Shown: in pieces, positions 41,674 through 50,620 of the stretch
Layout: the number at the start of each line of letters is the position of its first letter
Numbering within the stretch: position 1 is the first letter of the stretch
Made by a program: the position numbers and the translations under genes
Assembly: GCA_963742035.1 (NCBI GenBank)
Contig: CAVUKH010000007.1
Location: 62,001-126,000 of the forward strand
DNA length: 64,000 bases
Direction of reading: 5' to 3'
From: Bog-473 sp963742035
Lineage (GTDB): Bacteria; Actinomycetota; Acidimicrobiia; Acidimicrobiales; RAAP-2
The notes under the pieces: generated by a model
Databases searched by the model: none
What the model was told of the DNA's origin: nothing
What the model saw: only the letters and a program-made list of their open reading frames with translations

Positions 41674-42885
41674 CTACACCACGCCGCGAGTGCCCAGGTC
41701 GGTCAGCTCGTCCTCGCTGAGCCCGACGAGGTCGCACCACACCTCGCGGTTGTGCTGGCCGAGGCGCGGGGCGCCCCGGGGTACGGCCGCCGGGCTGTTG
41801 GCCAGCCGGGGAAACGGGGCCTGCTGCCGCACGGGCCCGATGACCGGATCGTCGACGGTCACGAGGTCACCGCGGGCGGCCATATGGGGGTCGGCGAAGA
41901 TGTCAGCGGCGCTGTACGCGGTGCCGACCGGGACGTCGTGCTCCACGCAGCGCGCCGTGACCTCCTCGGCGGGCAGGCTCGAGGTCCAGTCGGCCACGAT
42001 GCCGTTGATCTCGCCGCTCCGGGCCGCCCGTTCCGCCAACGTGGCGAAGCGCGGATCCTCGGCCAGTTCGGGGCGCGCCATCGCCCTGCAGAGGCGCAAG
42101 AAGTTGGCGTCGGAGCCGGCCACGATGCAGACGAAGAAGCCGTCGGCCGTCGGGTAGTTGTCGAGAGGTGCCGAGTGGGAGAGCCGGTTGCCCTCGCGCT
42201 GTCGGACGATGCCCAAGCGGTCGTACCCCGCCAGCGTCCACTCGAGAATGCGCAAAATGGAGGCGTACAGCGGCGCGTCGATGACGTCACCACGCTGGTC
42301 CGCCTGGTCCCGTCCGTAGAGCGCGGCCACGGCGGCGAAGGCGGCGAAGGTGCCTGTGAGGTAGTCCGAGACCGTCACGCCGGGCCGCACGGGCGGACGA
42401 TCGGGATCGCCGGTCAGATTCAGCAACCCACCGAACGCGATGCCGAGTCGATCCAGCCCGGGTCGGGGGGCGTAGGGCCCCGTCTGCCCGAAGACGCTGA
42501 TGCGCACGTAGACGAGCTCCTTGGGGAGGTCGTCGGGGCCGAGGTCCCAGCGTTCCATGGTGCCGGGGCGGAAGTTCTCGCACAGCACGTCCGCCGTTGC
42601 CACCAGTCGCTTGAAGAGCTCCTTGCCCTCGGGCTTGCGGAGGTCACAGGTGACGCCGCGCCGGCCGCGACCCTCGACCGCCCAGAACAGCGAGTAGTCC
42701 TGTCCGTCCTCCACCGGCATGAACGGGCCGATGGTGCGCATGAAGTCGCCCTCGCCCGGCAGTTCGACCTTGATCACGTCGGCGCCGAGCTCGCCCAGCA
42801 AGCCGGCGCAGAACGGCGCCGAAATCCGCGTCCCGACGTCGACGACGCGGATGCCGGCCAGCGGCCCTTCGGACGGGCCGCTCAT
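41674..42885 (-). CDS. CaiB/BaiF-type (class III) CoA-transferase
   Basis: A 403-residue family III CoA-transferase, which moves CoA from one acyl-CoA to a free acid. PLAGIRVVDVGTRISAPFCAGLLGELGADVIKVE at the N-terminus is the family signature, followed by CDLRKPEGKELFKRLV and ENFRPGTMERWDLG. The catalytic Asp is probably in PGLDRLGIAFGGL. The C-terminus has VPVGTAYSAADIFADPHMAARG. ATG 42885 overlaps the stop of the hydratase gene (ATGA). It is the third gene of an acyl-CoA dehydrogenase, hydratase, CoA-transferase unit controlled from operator E. Confidence 0.9.
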   Translation of the reverse strand: MSGPSEGPLAGIRVVDVGTRISAPFCAGLLGELGADVIKVELPGEGDFMRTIGPFMPVEDGQDYSLFWAVEGRGRRGVTCDLRKPEGKELFKRLVATADVLCENFRPGTMERWDLGPDDLPKELVYVRISVFGQTGPYAPRPGLDRLGIAFGGLLNLTGDPDRPPVRPGVTVSDYLTGTFAAFAAVAALYGRDQADQRGDVIDAPLYASILRILEWTLAGYDRLGIVRQREGNRLSHSAPLDNYPTADGFFVCIVAGSDANFLRLCRAMARPELAEDPRFATLAERAARSGEINGIVADWTSSLPAEEVTARCVEHDVPVGTAYSAADIFADPHMAARGDLVTVDDPVIGPVRQQAPFPRLANSPAAVPRGAPRLGQHNREVWCDLVGLSEDELTDLGTRGVV

Positions 42886-43724
42886 TCCGGGTGGCCCTGT
42901 TCGCGCTCGGCCATGACGTCGCGCATGGAGCCCTTCTCCTTGCGCGCGGCGAGCGCGTTCAGCGCAGTGGCCGAATTGTGCACCCAGTGGTGGGCCATGA
43001 AGTGGTACTTGAGCGCGTCGCGCTTGCCCATCAGGGTGCCGGTCTGGTTGAGACTGTCCTTGACCGTCTGAGCCGTGACGGGGGGGACGAGGGCGACACG
43101 GTCGGCCAGCTCCCGGGTCCGGACCTCGAGCTCGTCCCGGGGGACGACCCGGTTGACCAGGCCGAGGCGCCACGCCTCCTGGGCGTCGATGGTGTCGCCG
43201 GTGAGGAGGAACTCCTTGGCCTTGCGGATCCCCAGCTCCCAGGGCTCGACCAGGAGCTCGACGCCGGCGCCGGTCAGGCGCAGGACCGGGTTGGAGAAGA
43301 CGGCGTCGTCCGCCGCGACGATGAGGTCGCACATGGCCGCCAGCATCAGGCCCGCCGCGACACAGCTGCCCTGGACCGCCGCGATGGTCGGCTTGCGGAA
43401 GTCGTGGATGCGAAGACAGCGGTCGTAGTACATGACCTTCTCGTGGTGGAACTTGCCCTCGGGTGTCTCCCGCAGGGCCACCCATGGGTCGTCCCCGTCG
43501 CCGGCCACCAGGGCCTTCAAGTCGTGGCCCGAAGAGAAGTGCTTGCCTGCTCCCGCCAGGACCACGACCCGCACCGCGTCGTCGGCGTCGGCCCGGTCGA
43601 AGGCAGCATCGAGCTCGTCGATCAGCGTGGAGTTCTGCGCGTTGGCCATGTCGGGCCGGTTCATGGTGACGGTGGCCACCGCGCCATCGACCACGTAAAG
43701 GATCGTCTCGAACGTCTCTGCCAT
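42882..43724 (-). CDS. Enoyl-CoA hydratase family protein, atypical active site
   Basis: A 280-residue crotonase-fold protein with KHFSSGHDLKAL (oxyanion loop) and QGSCVAAGLMLAAMCDLIVAAD. The hydratase Glu positions read GLMLAAM and LTGAGVELLVEPWELG, so neither classical Glu is clearly kept, suggesting a different reaction or a specialised active site. ATG 43724 is chosen because AGGAGG lies 9 nt before it; an ATG at 43733 would put that site directly against the start. It follows the acyl-CoA dehydrogenase gene by 56 nt and overlaps the CoA-transferase gene. Confidence 0.85.
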   Translation of the reverse strand: MAETFETILYVVDGAVATVTMNRPDMANAQNSTLIDELDAAFDRADADDAVRVVVLAGAGKHFSSGHDLKALVAGDGDDPWVALRETPEGKFHHEKVMYYDRCLRIHDFRKPTIAAVQGSCVAAGLMLAAMCDLIVAADDAVFSNPVLRLTGAGVELLVEPWELGIRKAKEFLLTGDTIDAQEAWRLGLVNRVVPRDELEVRTRELADRVALVPPVTAQTVKDSLNQTGTLMGKRDALKYHFMAHHWVHNSATALNALAARKEKGSMRDVMAEREQGHPE

Positions 43725-43780
43725 GTCGCTCATCCTCCTGAGTCGCCCATCGTGTCGTGCCGGCGGGCCACAGTGGACGC

Positions 43781-44959
43781 TCAACCCCGGGGGAGTCCCA
43801 GGACGCGCTCGCCCACCAGCGTCCGCTGGATTTCGTTGGTCCCGGCGAAGATGGACGACGCCTGGTAATACAGCCACGAACGTTGCCAGGCCCCGTCGGC
43901 CGGGTTGCCCTCGGCCCCCTCCCAGAGCGGCGACGCCGGGCCGAGCACGTCGAGCGCGGTCTGATGCAGCCGCTTGGACATCTCGCTCCAGTACAGCTTG
44001 AGGGCGCTGCCCTCGGGACCGGGCGCCTCACCTTTGGAGAGGCGGGTCAGCGAGCGCCAATTGTGGAGTTGGAAGAGACGCACCTCGGTGGCGGCCTGGG
44101 CCAACGACTGGCGCAGTCGCCAATCGTCGAAGCTGCCGTTCGCCTCGGCCAACCGCAGCAGTTCCTCAATGAGCTGGGTGTGGATCACCAGCTGGCGCGG
44201 ATTGATGCCGCGCTCGTGCGCCAGGGTGGAGCCGGCGACGCCCCACCCCTCACCCTCGACGCCGACGCGCCGAGCCACCGGCACGAAGACATCGTCCAGC
44301 TCGACCTCGTTGAACTCCGCTTCGCCGGTCGACTGGACGAGCGGGTGCACGACGACGCCCTGGTCGTGCATGTCGATGACGAGAGCGGTGATGCCCTGTT
44401 GGCGTTTCGGCGCAGTGGGGTCGCTTCGGGTCAGGCACAGGCCCCAGTCGGCGAATTGGGCGTAGGAGGTCCAGACCTTGCGCCCGCTGACCCGGTAGCC
44501 GCCCTCGACGGGCACGGCGCGGGTGCTGAGGGAGGCCAAGTCGCTCCCGGCGTCCGGCTCGCTGAACAGCTGGCACCACAACTCTGCCGCCGACAGGATT
44601 TGGGGCAGGAAGCGTTCCTTCTGCTCGGGCGTCCCATGGGCCAGCAGGGTGGGGCCGACCAGGTTGATGCCGATGCGGCCGACCAGCTCGGGCGCCCGGG
44701 CCCGGGCCAGCTCTTCAATCACCACGTAGTTCTCGAGCGCTCCCAGGCCGCGACCGCCATACTTCTCGGGCCAGGTGAGACCGACCCAGCCGTCGGCGGC
44801 CAACTCGGCCTGCCAGCGCCGTCCGAAGGCCACCGTCTCTGACAGGTCGTCGAAGCGCGGGGGGAGACCGACGCCGTAGGGCCAGGGCAGGTGCTCCATC
44901 AACCACGTCCGGAACGACGCTCGCAGCGCCTCCTGCTCAGCCGTGGCATGCAGATCCAT
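43781..44959 (-). CDS. Acyl-CoA dehydrogenase (FadE type)
   Basis: A 392-residue acyl-CoA dehydrogenase. It has GWVGLTWPEKYGGRGLGALE, LWCQLFSEPDAGSDLASLSTRA, SGRKVWTSYAQFADWGLCL and the C-terminal SSIFAGTNEIQRTLVGERVLGLPRG. It is closely similar to the enzyme at 48521 across the whole length (shared VGPTLLAHGT, CQLFSEPDAGSDLASLSTRA, VWTSYAQFA), so the two are probably an in-cluster duplication. ATG 44959 is used; ATG 44971 would add four residues. It is divergent from the shorter FadE at 45030 with operator E between. Confidence 0.9.
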   Translation of the reverse strand: MDLHATAEQEALRASFRTWLMEHLPWPYGVGLPPRFDDLSETVAFGRRWQAELAADGWVGLTWPEKYGGRGLGALENYVVIEELARARAPELVGRIGINLVGPTLLAHGTPEQKERFLPQILSAAELWCQLFSEPDAGSDLASLSTRAVPVEGGYRVSGRKVWTSYAQFADWGLCLTRSDPTAPKRQQGITALVIDMHDQGVVVHPLVQSTGEAEFNEVELDDVFVPVARRVGVEGEGWGVAGSTLAHERGINPRQLVIHTQLIEELLRLAEANGSFDDWRLRQSLAQAATEVRLFQLHNWRSLTRLSKGEAPGPEGSALKLYWSEMSKRLHQTALDVLGPASPLWEGAEGNPADGAWQRSWLYYQASSIFAGTNEIQRTLVGERVLGLPRG

Positions 44960-44990
44960 CCGCCGCAGCATGGCACAGCCACGCGCCGAG

Positions 44991-45006
44991 GTGACACCCG
45001 TGTCAG
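44991..45006. promoter_or_regulatory. Operator E, GTGAC-N6-GTCAG
   Basis: Arms GTGAC and GTCAG with spacer ACCCGT (one outer mismatch), between divergent acyl-CoA dehydrogenase genes. A TAGACT -10 box (45016-45021) lies 8 nt before the plus-strand GTG start. Confidence 0.58.
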
Positions 45007-45029
45007 CGGCCACCGTAGACTGCCGCGCC

Positions 45030-46184
45030 GTGGACTTCGACCTCTCAGGCGACCAACAGGCCCTGCGCGACGCGGCGGTGTCGCTGCTCGACAAGATGGC
45101 CGGCTCCGACGCGCTCCGGGCCCGGGTCGGGACGGGCGTGATCGTCGGGACCCTCCCGGGCGCCGGTACCGCATCCGGTGACGCGACGGATGCGCCGACG
45201 GGATACGACGACGCCGTGTGGTCGGCCATGGCGGAGCAGGGCTGGTTGGCGATCGAACTGCCGGAGGACGAGAGCGGCCTGGGTTTGGGCATGGTCGAGC
45301 TGGCCGTGCTCTGCGAGGAAATCGGGCGACGCCTGGTGGCGGCACCCTTCCTCCCCACCATCGTGGCGCTCGGCGCGCTGTGCGGAGACGAGGCGCGGGC
45401 CGACAAGGGGACGAAGGAATGGCGCGAGGCGTTGGGGCTGGGTGACGCCGTGGGGTGCGTGGCCGCCGCACCGGGGCCCAGCGGTCTCACCGTCTCGGGG
45501 TCCGAGGGCCGGGAGCGCCTCAGCGGGCAGACACCTCCCGTCGCCTACGCCCCCTCGGCCGACGTGGCCGTCGTCCTGGCCGGCAAAGGCGTGTACGGGA
45601 TCGACCTACGCGCCGAGGGACGCCCAGCACCGCTGTCGGCCATGGACCGCACGCGCGAGCTCGGCGTCTTGAGCTTCGACAGCACGCCGGCGCGGTTCCT
45701 CGGCGGCGAGGAGGCGGCGGCACGGCTGGTCGATCGGGCCGCCACGCTGGCCAGTGCCGAGATGCTGGGCGCCGCCGACCACGTCCTCGCCCTCACCGTC
45801 CAGTACGCCAAGGACCGCGTGCAGTTCGGCAAGCCGATCGGCTCGTTTCAGGCCGTCAAACACATGCTGGCCGACGCCCTGGTCGACGTGGAGGGTATGC
45901 GCTCGACGGCGTACTACGCCGCCTGGTGTGCCGCCGCCGGCGACGCCGAGCGCTCACTGTCGGCCAGCATGGCCAAGGCATGGTGCTCCGACGCGTCACG
46001 GCGCGTCATGGCCGCCGGCCTCCAGGTGCACGGCGGCATCGGGTTCACGTGGGAGCACGAGATGCACCTCTACCTGAAGCGGGCGCAGCTCGACCAGGTC
46101 AGCTACGGGGATGCCGCCGCGCACCGCGACCGTGTCGCCACACTCCTGCGGGCCCGGCTCGAATCCGGACAACCGCTTTCGTGA
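45030..46184 (+). CDS. Acyl-CoA dehydrogenase, short FadE-like subunit
   Basis: A 384-residue member with FDLSGDQQALRDAAVSLL, LAIELPEDESGLGLGMVELAVLCEEIGR, QYAKDRVQFGKPIGSFQAVKH and VHGGIGFTWEHEMHLYLKR. The middle domain lacks a clear FSEPxAGSD motif, as in the 29544 copy, so it may be the partner subunit of the divergent FadE at 43781. The GTG at 45030 begins the family N-terminus and follows a TAGACT box by 8 nt, suggesting a leaderless mRNA. It is 27 nt from the convergent unknown gene at 46212. Confidence 0.87.
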   Translation: MDFDLSGDQQALRDAAVSLLDKMAGSDALRARVGTGVIVGTLPGAGTASGDATDAPTGYDDAVWSAMAEQGWLAIELPEDESGLGLGMVELAVLCEEIGRRLVAAPFLPTIVALGALCGDEARADKGTKEWREALGLGDAVGCVAAAPGPSGLTVSGSEGRERLSGQTPPVAYAPSADVAVVLAGKGVYGIDLRAEGRPAPLSAMDRTRELGVLSFDSTPARFLGGEEAAARLVDRAATLASAEMLGAADHVLALTVQYAKDRVQFGKPIGSFQAVKHMLADALVDVEGMRSTAYYAAWCAAAGDAERSLSASMAKAWCSDASRRVMAAGLQVHGGIGFTWEHEMHLYLKRAQLDQVSYGDAAAHRDRVATLLRARLESGQPLS

Positions 46185-46211
46185 GCTGACCCTGTTCCGA
46201 GCCGGCGCCCG

Positions 46212-46868
46212 TTACGAGTGCAGCGTTGCCGTGCGGGTGCCGTTGATCTCCAGCATGATCAGCGCCTGGTTCTCGACGCCGTTGGCGGCGCGTCGGCCGT
46301 TCGCCAACGTCTGCGGTGGTACGACGACGGTGAGGCGGACTCCGATCAGGTAGCCCGCCCGCACGGCGGCGCGCTCCGTGATCGTTCCCCGCACGGTGCT
46401 GGCGTGGGGTACACAGGTGGTGGCCGTCGCGGCGGGCACCCTGGCGTCGTAGTCGGCCAGGGTCTCGGTACGCACGAAGGCCGCCCCGCTGCTGGTCCAG
46501 GGCGTCGAACCGCCGACGATCGCCGTGTACGTGCTGAGGCTGCAGGCGATGGCGGACGGGGTGAGGACTGCGATGAGATTCGAACTCGAGCCGGCCACCT
46601 GGTACACCCGCATACGAGCGGGCGGGGTGTAGACCACCTGGCGCACCTGGCTGGCCGTCCCCTTCGATCCGCCGGCGGAAATGGTGTTGACGAGGTCCAT
46701 GGCAAAGGACGTCGACCCGGTCGGCGTCCCGAAGGTGCGGATCGACCCGTTTTGCACAGCGAGTGTCGCACCGCTCGGGGCCGACGAGGCGCCGAGCACG
46801 GCGAAGCCCAGCGCACCGATACCGAGGACGGCCAGCAAGACCAGCGGAATCAGATTGCGGCGAGGCAC
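46212..46868 (-). CDS. Exported or membrane-anchored protein of unknown function
   Basis: A 218-residue protein I do not recognise. An N-terminal signal-anchor (about 5-30, LIPLVLLAVLGIGALGFAVLG) is followed by a Ser/Thr-rich extracellular-like domain with two well-separated Cys (near residues 108 and 152) that could form a disulfide. Repeated short beta-type segments (VQNGSIRTFG, TSQVRQVVYTPPARMRVYQVAG) suggest a beta-sandwich. It is probably outside the membrane. Convergent with the FadE at 45030; downstream of a 72-bp gap from FadD. Confidence 0.6.
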   Translation of the reverse strand: MPRRNLIPLVLLAVLGIGALGFAVLGASSAPSGATLAVQNGSIRTFGTPTGSTSFAMDLVNTISAGGSKGTASQVRQVVYTPPARMRVYQVAGSSSNLIAVLTPSAIACSLSTYTAIVGGSTPWTSSGAAFVRTETLADYDARVPAATATTCVPHASTVRGTITERAAVRAGYLIGVRLTVVVPPQTLANGRRAANGVENQALIMLEINGTRTATLHS

Positions 46869-46940
46869 GCGCCAAAGCTACTGCGGGCCTCTGTGGCGGC
46901 GCGACACCCGGGGCACCGCCGGCCGCGACGGGCTTGTCGG

Positions 46941-48455
46941 TCAGCCGGTGGCGGCACGGCGTTGCAGGGCGGCTCGGTCCGGTTTGCCCGAACCGAGCAA
47001 GGGTAGGTGGTCCAGGCGCTCGACCCTCTCGGGCGTCTTGAACTTGGCGACCCCTCGGGATGCGAACCACCGCCGACACTCCTCGAGATCGAAGGGCGCG
47101 GCGGACTCGACGAAGGCGGCGACCCGTTCGCCCATGAGCGGGTCCGGATAGCCCACGGCAACGGCGTGATGGATGTCGGGGTGCGCCTCCAGCGCCGCCT
47201 CGACCTCGGAGGCCGAGATGTTCTCGCCGCCGCGGATGATCACGTCCTTGAGCCGGCCGACGATGCGCACCCAGCCGTCGCGGTCGAGCGTGGCCAGGTC
47301 TCCGGTGCGGAACCAGCCGCCACCGGCGATGACAGTGGCGGTCTGGGCCGCGTCGGCGTACCCGGCGAACATTTCGGGTCCGCGGACCCACAGCTCGCCG
47401 GGCGACCCGGTGGCACGGCGGACGCCCGTCTCGGGGTCCGAAATGCGGAGCTCGACCGCGCCGACGGCGCGGCCGTCCGTGTCGCGGGCTTTCTCGAACG
47501 GGTCGTCGTCGGTGCTGGTGGTCACCGTCGGGGCTTCGGTCGAGCCGTAGGTCCGCTTCACGCGGCAATCGAAGGTCCGCGCCGTGTCCTCCACGAAAGC
47601 CGGTGTGACCGAGGCACCGCCGCTCGACACCAGTCGCACGGTGGACACGTCCGTGCCCGGGTGTTCCGCCAGGGCACGGGCCATCGCGATGAAGAAGGTC
47701 GGTGGGCCGGCCAGGAAGGAGATGCGCTCGCGCGCCACCAGGTCCAGGGCCTGTTCGGGGTCGAACCGACGGACCAGGACCGAGCGCAACCCGGCGGCGC
47801 CCGGCACGAGGACGCCGTTGAGCAGCCCCGAAATATGGGCCATCGGCGCCGGCATGAGCACCGCATCGGCGGGGCCGAGCCCGTGCACCCGGGCCATCAA
47901 CGAGGCCTTCCAGCTCAACCCGCGCTGGGTGTGGAGCACCGCCTTCGGGACACCGGTCGAGCCCGACGTGAACAGGACCAGGGCGATGTCGGAGGGTCGG
48001 CTTGCGACGGCGCCTGCCGGCACCGGGGCACCTCCCACCGCCTCGGCCAGCGCCACCGGGTCCGAGAACGCCGCCGGGTGGAGTTCCAGCACGAGGGCGG
48101 GATCGATCTGACCGAGGGCCGCCGCGACGTCCGCCGCACCGAAGGTGTGCAGAAGTGGTGCGGCCACGGCGCCGATGCGCCAGCAGGCACGGGTCAGGAT
48201 GGCGGCCGCCAGGCTGTTGGGCACCTGCCAGGCCACCGCTTCACCACGGTGGACGCCCCGAGCCCGCAGCCCGCCCGCGACCGTGGCCACCAGCGCGTCG
48301 ACCTGCGCGGGCGAGAGCCGCGCGGCACCGTCGACGACCTCGCCGGCGTGGGCCCCGAGCAGGGCGTCCAGGGTGGGGACGTCCCAGGGCCCCCCGGGCT
48401 GTCGGTAGCGACGGGCCTGTTCGGGCACCCAGGTCGGTCGGAGGCGGGCCGTCAC
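46941..48455 (-). CDS. AMP-dependent acyl-CoA synthetase (FadD type)
   Basis: A 504-residue adenylating enzyme. The phosphate-binding loop is LFTSGSTGVPKAVLHT (about 161-176), followed by RTYGSTEAPTVTTSTD, GDLATLDRDGWVRIVGRLKDVIIRGGENIS and a C-terminal catalytic Lys region (LPLLGSGKPDRAALQRR). The substrate acid is not predictable. It is divergent from the acyl-CoA dehydrogenase at 48521, with operator F between, so activation and first oxidation are co-regulated as in the 29544/30635 unit. GTG start at 48455. Confidence 0.9.
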   Translation of the reverse strand: MTARLRPTWVPEQARRYRQPGGPWDVPTLDALLGAHAGEVVDGAARLSPAQVDALVATVAGGLRARGVHRGEAVAWQVPNSLAAAILTRACWRIGAVAAPLLHTFGAADVAAALGQIDPALVLELHPAAFSDPVALAEAVGGAPVPAGAVASRPSDIALVLFTSGSTGVPKAVLHTQRGLSWKASLMARVHGLGPADAVLMPAPMAHISGLLNGVLVPGAAGLRSVLVRRFDPEQALDLVARERISFLAGPPTFFIAMARALAEHPGTDVSTVRLVSSGGASVTPAFVEDTARTFDCRVKRTYGSTEAPTVTTSTDDDPFEKARDTDGRAVGAVELRISDPETGVRRATGSPGELWVRGPEMFAGYADAAQTATVIAGGGWFRTGDLATLDRDGWVRIVGRLKDVIIRGGENISASEVEAALEAHPDIHHAVAVGYPDPLMGERVAAFVESAAPFDLEECRRWFASRGVAKFKTPERVERLDHLPLLGSGKPDRAALQRRAATG

Positions 48456-48485
48456 GGCAGGGCACCATACCCGGGCCCCGGTATC

Positions 48486-48501
48486 GTGACACCGATGTCA
48501 G
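48486..48501. promoter_or_regulatory. Operator F, GTGAC-N6-GTCAG
   Basis: Arms GTGAC and GTCAG with spacer ACCGAT between FadD and an acyl-CoA dehydrogenase gene. A TATCGT box (48482-48487) overlaps its left end. Confidence 0.58.
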
Positions 48502-48520
48502 GGTCGTGGAGGGAGCCGGC

Positions 48521-49663
48521 GTGGACCTCGCGCTAAAAACAGAGGACGAGGAGTTCGCGGCGTCGTTCCGGGCCTGGCTGGGCGAGCACTTGCGCCGCCC
48601 ACCCGCATTCGTCGACTTGGCCGACGAAGTTGCCTGGGGGCGGGAGTGGCAGGCCACCCTCGCCGCCGACCGCTGGGTCGGCGTGCACTGGCCCGGGTCG
48701 TACGGGGGGCGCAGCGCCACGCCGGTACAGGTGGCGCTGTACCAGAGCGAGTACGCCCGGGCACAGGCTCCGCAGCCGGTCAACCGAGTCGGCATCAACC
48801 TGGTGGGGCCGACGCTGCTGGCCCACGGCACCGAGGACCAGCGGCTGCGCTACCTGCCGCCGATCCTCTCGGCACAGGAGATCTGGTGTCAGCTCTTCAG
48901 CGAGCCCGACGCCGGCAGCGATCTCGCCTCACTCTCGACACGGGCCACGCCGGTCGACGGAGGCTTCGCCGTGACGGGCCGCAAGGTCTGGACCTCCTAC
49001 GCGCAGTTCGCGGCGTGGGGTCTGTGCCTGGCTCGCACCGACGCCGACGCGCCGCGTCCCCAGCAGGGGATCACGGCGCTGATCGTCGACATGTCCGATC
49101 CGGGCGTCGACGTGCGCCCGCTCGTACAGATGACGGGCGACGCCGAGTTCAACGAGGTCTTCCTGACGGACGTCTTCGTGCCGGCGGAGCACGTCGTGGG
49201 CATCGAGGGGCAAGGGTGGACGGTGGCCGGATCCACCCTGGCGCACGAGCGTGGCACGAACTTCCCGTTCAAGGAGCAGGTCGTGCACGAGGCGTACCTG
49301 GCCCGCCTGTACGAGGAGGCTCGGGGCAACGGCACGCTGGATGATCCGCTGGTGGCTGACGCGCTGGCGCGCGCCTCTATCGATCTCAACGTGCTCCGCC
49401 TCCACAACCTGCGCACCCTGACCCGGCTGGGGCGGGGCGAGGAGCCAGGGCCAGAGTCGAGCTGGGTCAAGCTGACGTGGACGGCCATGACGCAGGGACT
49501 GTCGGACGCGGCACTCCTCGTATCGGGCCGCGACCCGTCATCGGCCGAAGCGGGCCCCTGGGCCCGGCAATGGTTGTGGAGCAAAGCGGCGGGCATCGCC
49601 GGCGGGACTTCACAGGTGCAACGAGACATCATTGCCGGAAGGATTCTGGGCCTGCCGCGTTAA
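48521..49663 (+). CDS. Acyl-CoA dehydrogenase (FadE type)
   Basis: A 380-residue acyl-CoA dehydrogenase with RWVGVHWPGSYGGRSATPVQ, WCQLFSEPDAGSDLASLSTRA, TGRKVWTSYAQFAAWGLCL and AGIAGGTSQVQRDIIAGRILGLPR. It is the close paralogue of the enzyme at 43781. GTG 48521 has GGAGGGAG about 7 nt upstream; a longer in-frame reading starting at 48002 lies antisense to FadD and crosses operator F, so it is rejected. It stands alone on its strand before a convergent transporter gene 27 nt away. Confidence 0.9.
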   Translation: MDLALKTEDEEFAASFRAWLGEHLRRPPAFVDLADEVAWGREWQATLAADRWVGVHWPGSYGGRSATPVQVALYQSEYARAQAPQPVNRVGINLVGPTLLAHGTEDQRLRYLPPILSAQEIWCQLFSEPDAGSDLASLSTRATPVDGGFAVTGRKVWTSYAQFAAWGLCLARTDADAPRPQQGITALIVDMSDPGVDVRPLVQMTGDAEFNEVFLTDVFVPAEHVVGIEGQGWTVAGSTLAHERGTNFPFKEQVVHEAYLARLYEEARGNGTLDDPLVADALARASIDLNVLRLHNLRTLTRLGRGEEPGPESSWVKLTWTAMTQGLSDAALLVSGRDPSSAEAGPWARQWLWSKAAGIAGGTSQVQRDIIAGRILGLPR

Positions 49664-49690
49664 CGTGCCGGCGGGGTCCGGACGTCGCCA

Positions 49691-50563
49691 TCAGTTGGCG
49701 AGGGACGGGTTGGCGGGGCCCGCGGACGCAACGGGTTCCTGGGAGCCGGCGAGCATTGCGATGCCGATCACCGCGATGACGAGTCCGACGAAGGTGCACC
49801 CTGCATGGCCGGTGCCACTCTTCGAGAGTGCCTCGCCATAAACGGTGATACCCAGGATCACGCTCGAGAAGAGGGTCACCGAGTTGCTCGACGCCATGGC
49901 GGGCGCCAGGACGCCCGTCTTCAACGCTGACTGTTGCAGCGCGAACCCGCTGAGAGCGGAGACGATCAACACGTAGGTCGTCCAACTCGCAAGGAGGGCG
50001 ACGACACCACCTCCGATCTGGGTGACGAACGTCTTCGTCACGGCCGCCTGCAATCCGTACCCGAGCCCTGCCGCGGCGCCGAAGACAAGGGCCTTGGAGG
50101 CGCCGGTACGACGACGGCCCACCGCGAAGAGCACGAGCACCAGCGCGGCAATGATGAGGCAGGCCGACCACCACGCCGAGGCTCCCGGATGAATCGTCCC
50201 TCCCTGCGGCTGGCCGGCCGAAATGAAAAAGATGATTCCGACCACGGTCAGTAGGGCTCCCACCACCTCGCGTCGTCCGATGCGCTGATTGGTCAGGAGC
50301 GCGCCGAGGGGGAGCGCCAGCACCAGGCTGAGCGCAGTGAGGGACTGGACCACGACGAGCGACCCGCGGTCGAGCGCCGCCGCCTGCACGACCCAGCCGC
50401 TGGATTGAAGGACGGTGCCGGCCAACCAGACGGGACGATGCAGGATCTGCAGAAGGAACCGCGGATCGTCGCCCGCCGCGGTGGTGGAGAGGGTGCCTCT
50501 CTGCTGCAACACAGTGCCCAGCGCGAACAACACGGCAGCGAGGATGGCCAACGCCTCACCCAT
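49691..50563 (-). CDS. DMT-superfamily (EamA-like) membrane transporter
   Basis: A 290-residue protein with about nine or ten hydrophobic helices, e.g. ALAILAAVLFALGTVLQQRG at the N-terminus, LVLALPLGALLT, VVGALLTVVGIIFFISAG and VGLVIAVIGIAMLAG at the end. The GTVLQQRG start is shared with a group of putative magnesium or drug/metabolite exporters. Substrate unknown. ATG 50563 begins the first helix. It is divergent from the alpha/beta hydrolase gene at 50621 with a 57-bp gap. Confidence 0.8.
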   Translation of the reverse strand: MGEALAILAAVLFALGTVLQQRGTLSTTAAGDDPRFLLQILHRPVWLAGTVLQSSGWVVQAAALDRGSLVVVQSLTALSLVLALPLGALLTNQRIGRREVVGALLTVVGIIFFISAGQPQGGTIHPGASAWWSACLIIAALVLVLFAVGRRRTGASKALVFGAAAGLGYGLQAAVTKTFVTQIGGGVVALLASWTTYVLIVSALSGFALQQSALKTGVLAPAMASSNSVTLFSSVILGITVYGEALSKSGTGHAGCTFVGLVIAVIGIAMLAGSQEPVASAGPANPSLAN

Positions 50564-50620
50564 GGAAGGCCAGGCTAGCGAGATGCCCCGCGTGAGCGTG
50601 GGTGCGACGTAACCTGTTCC

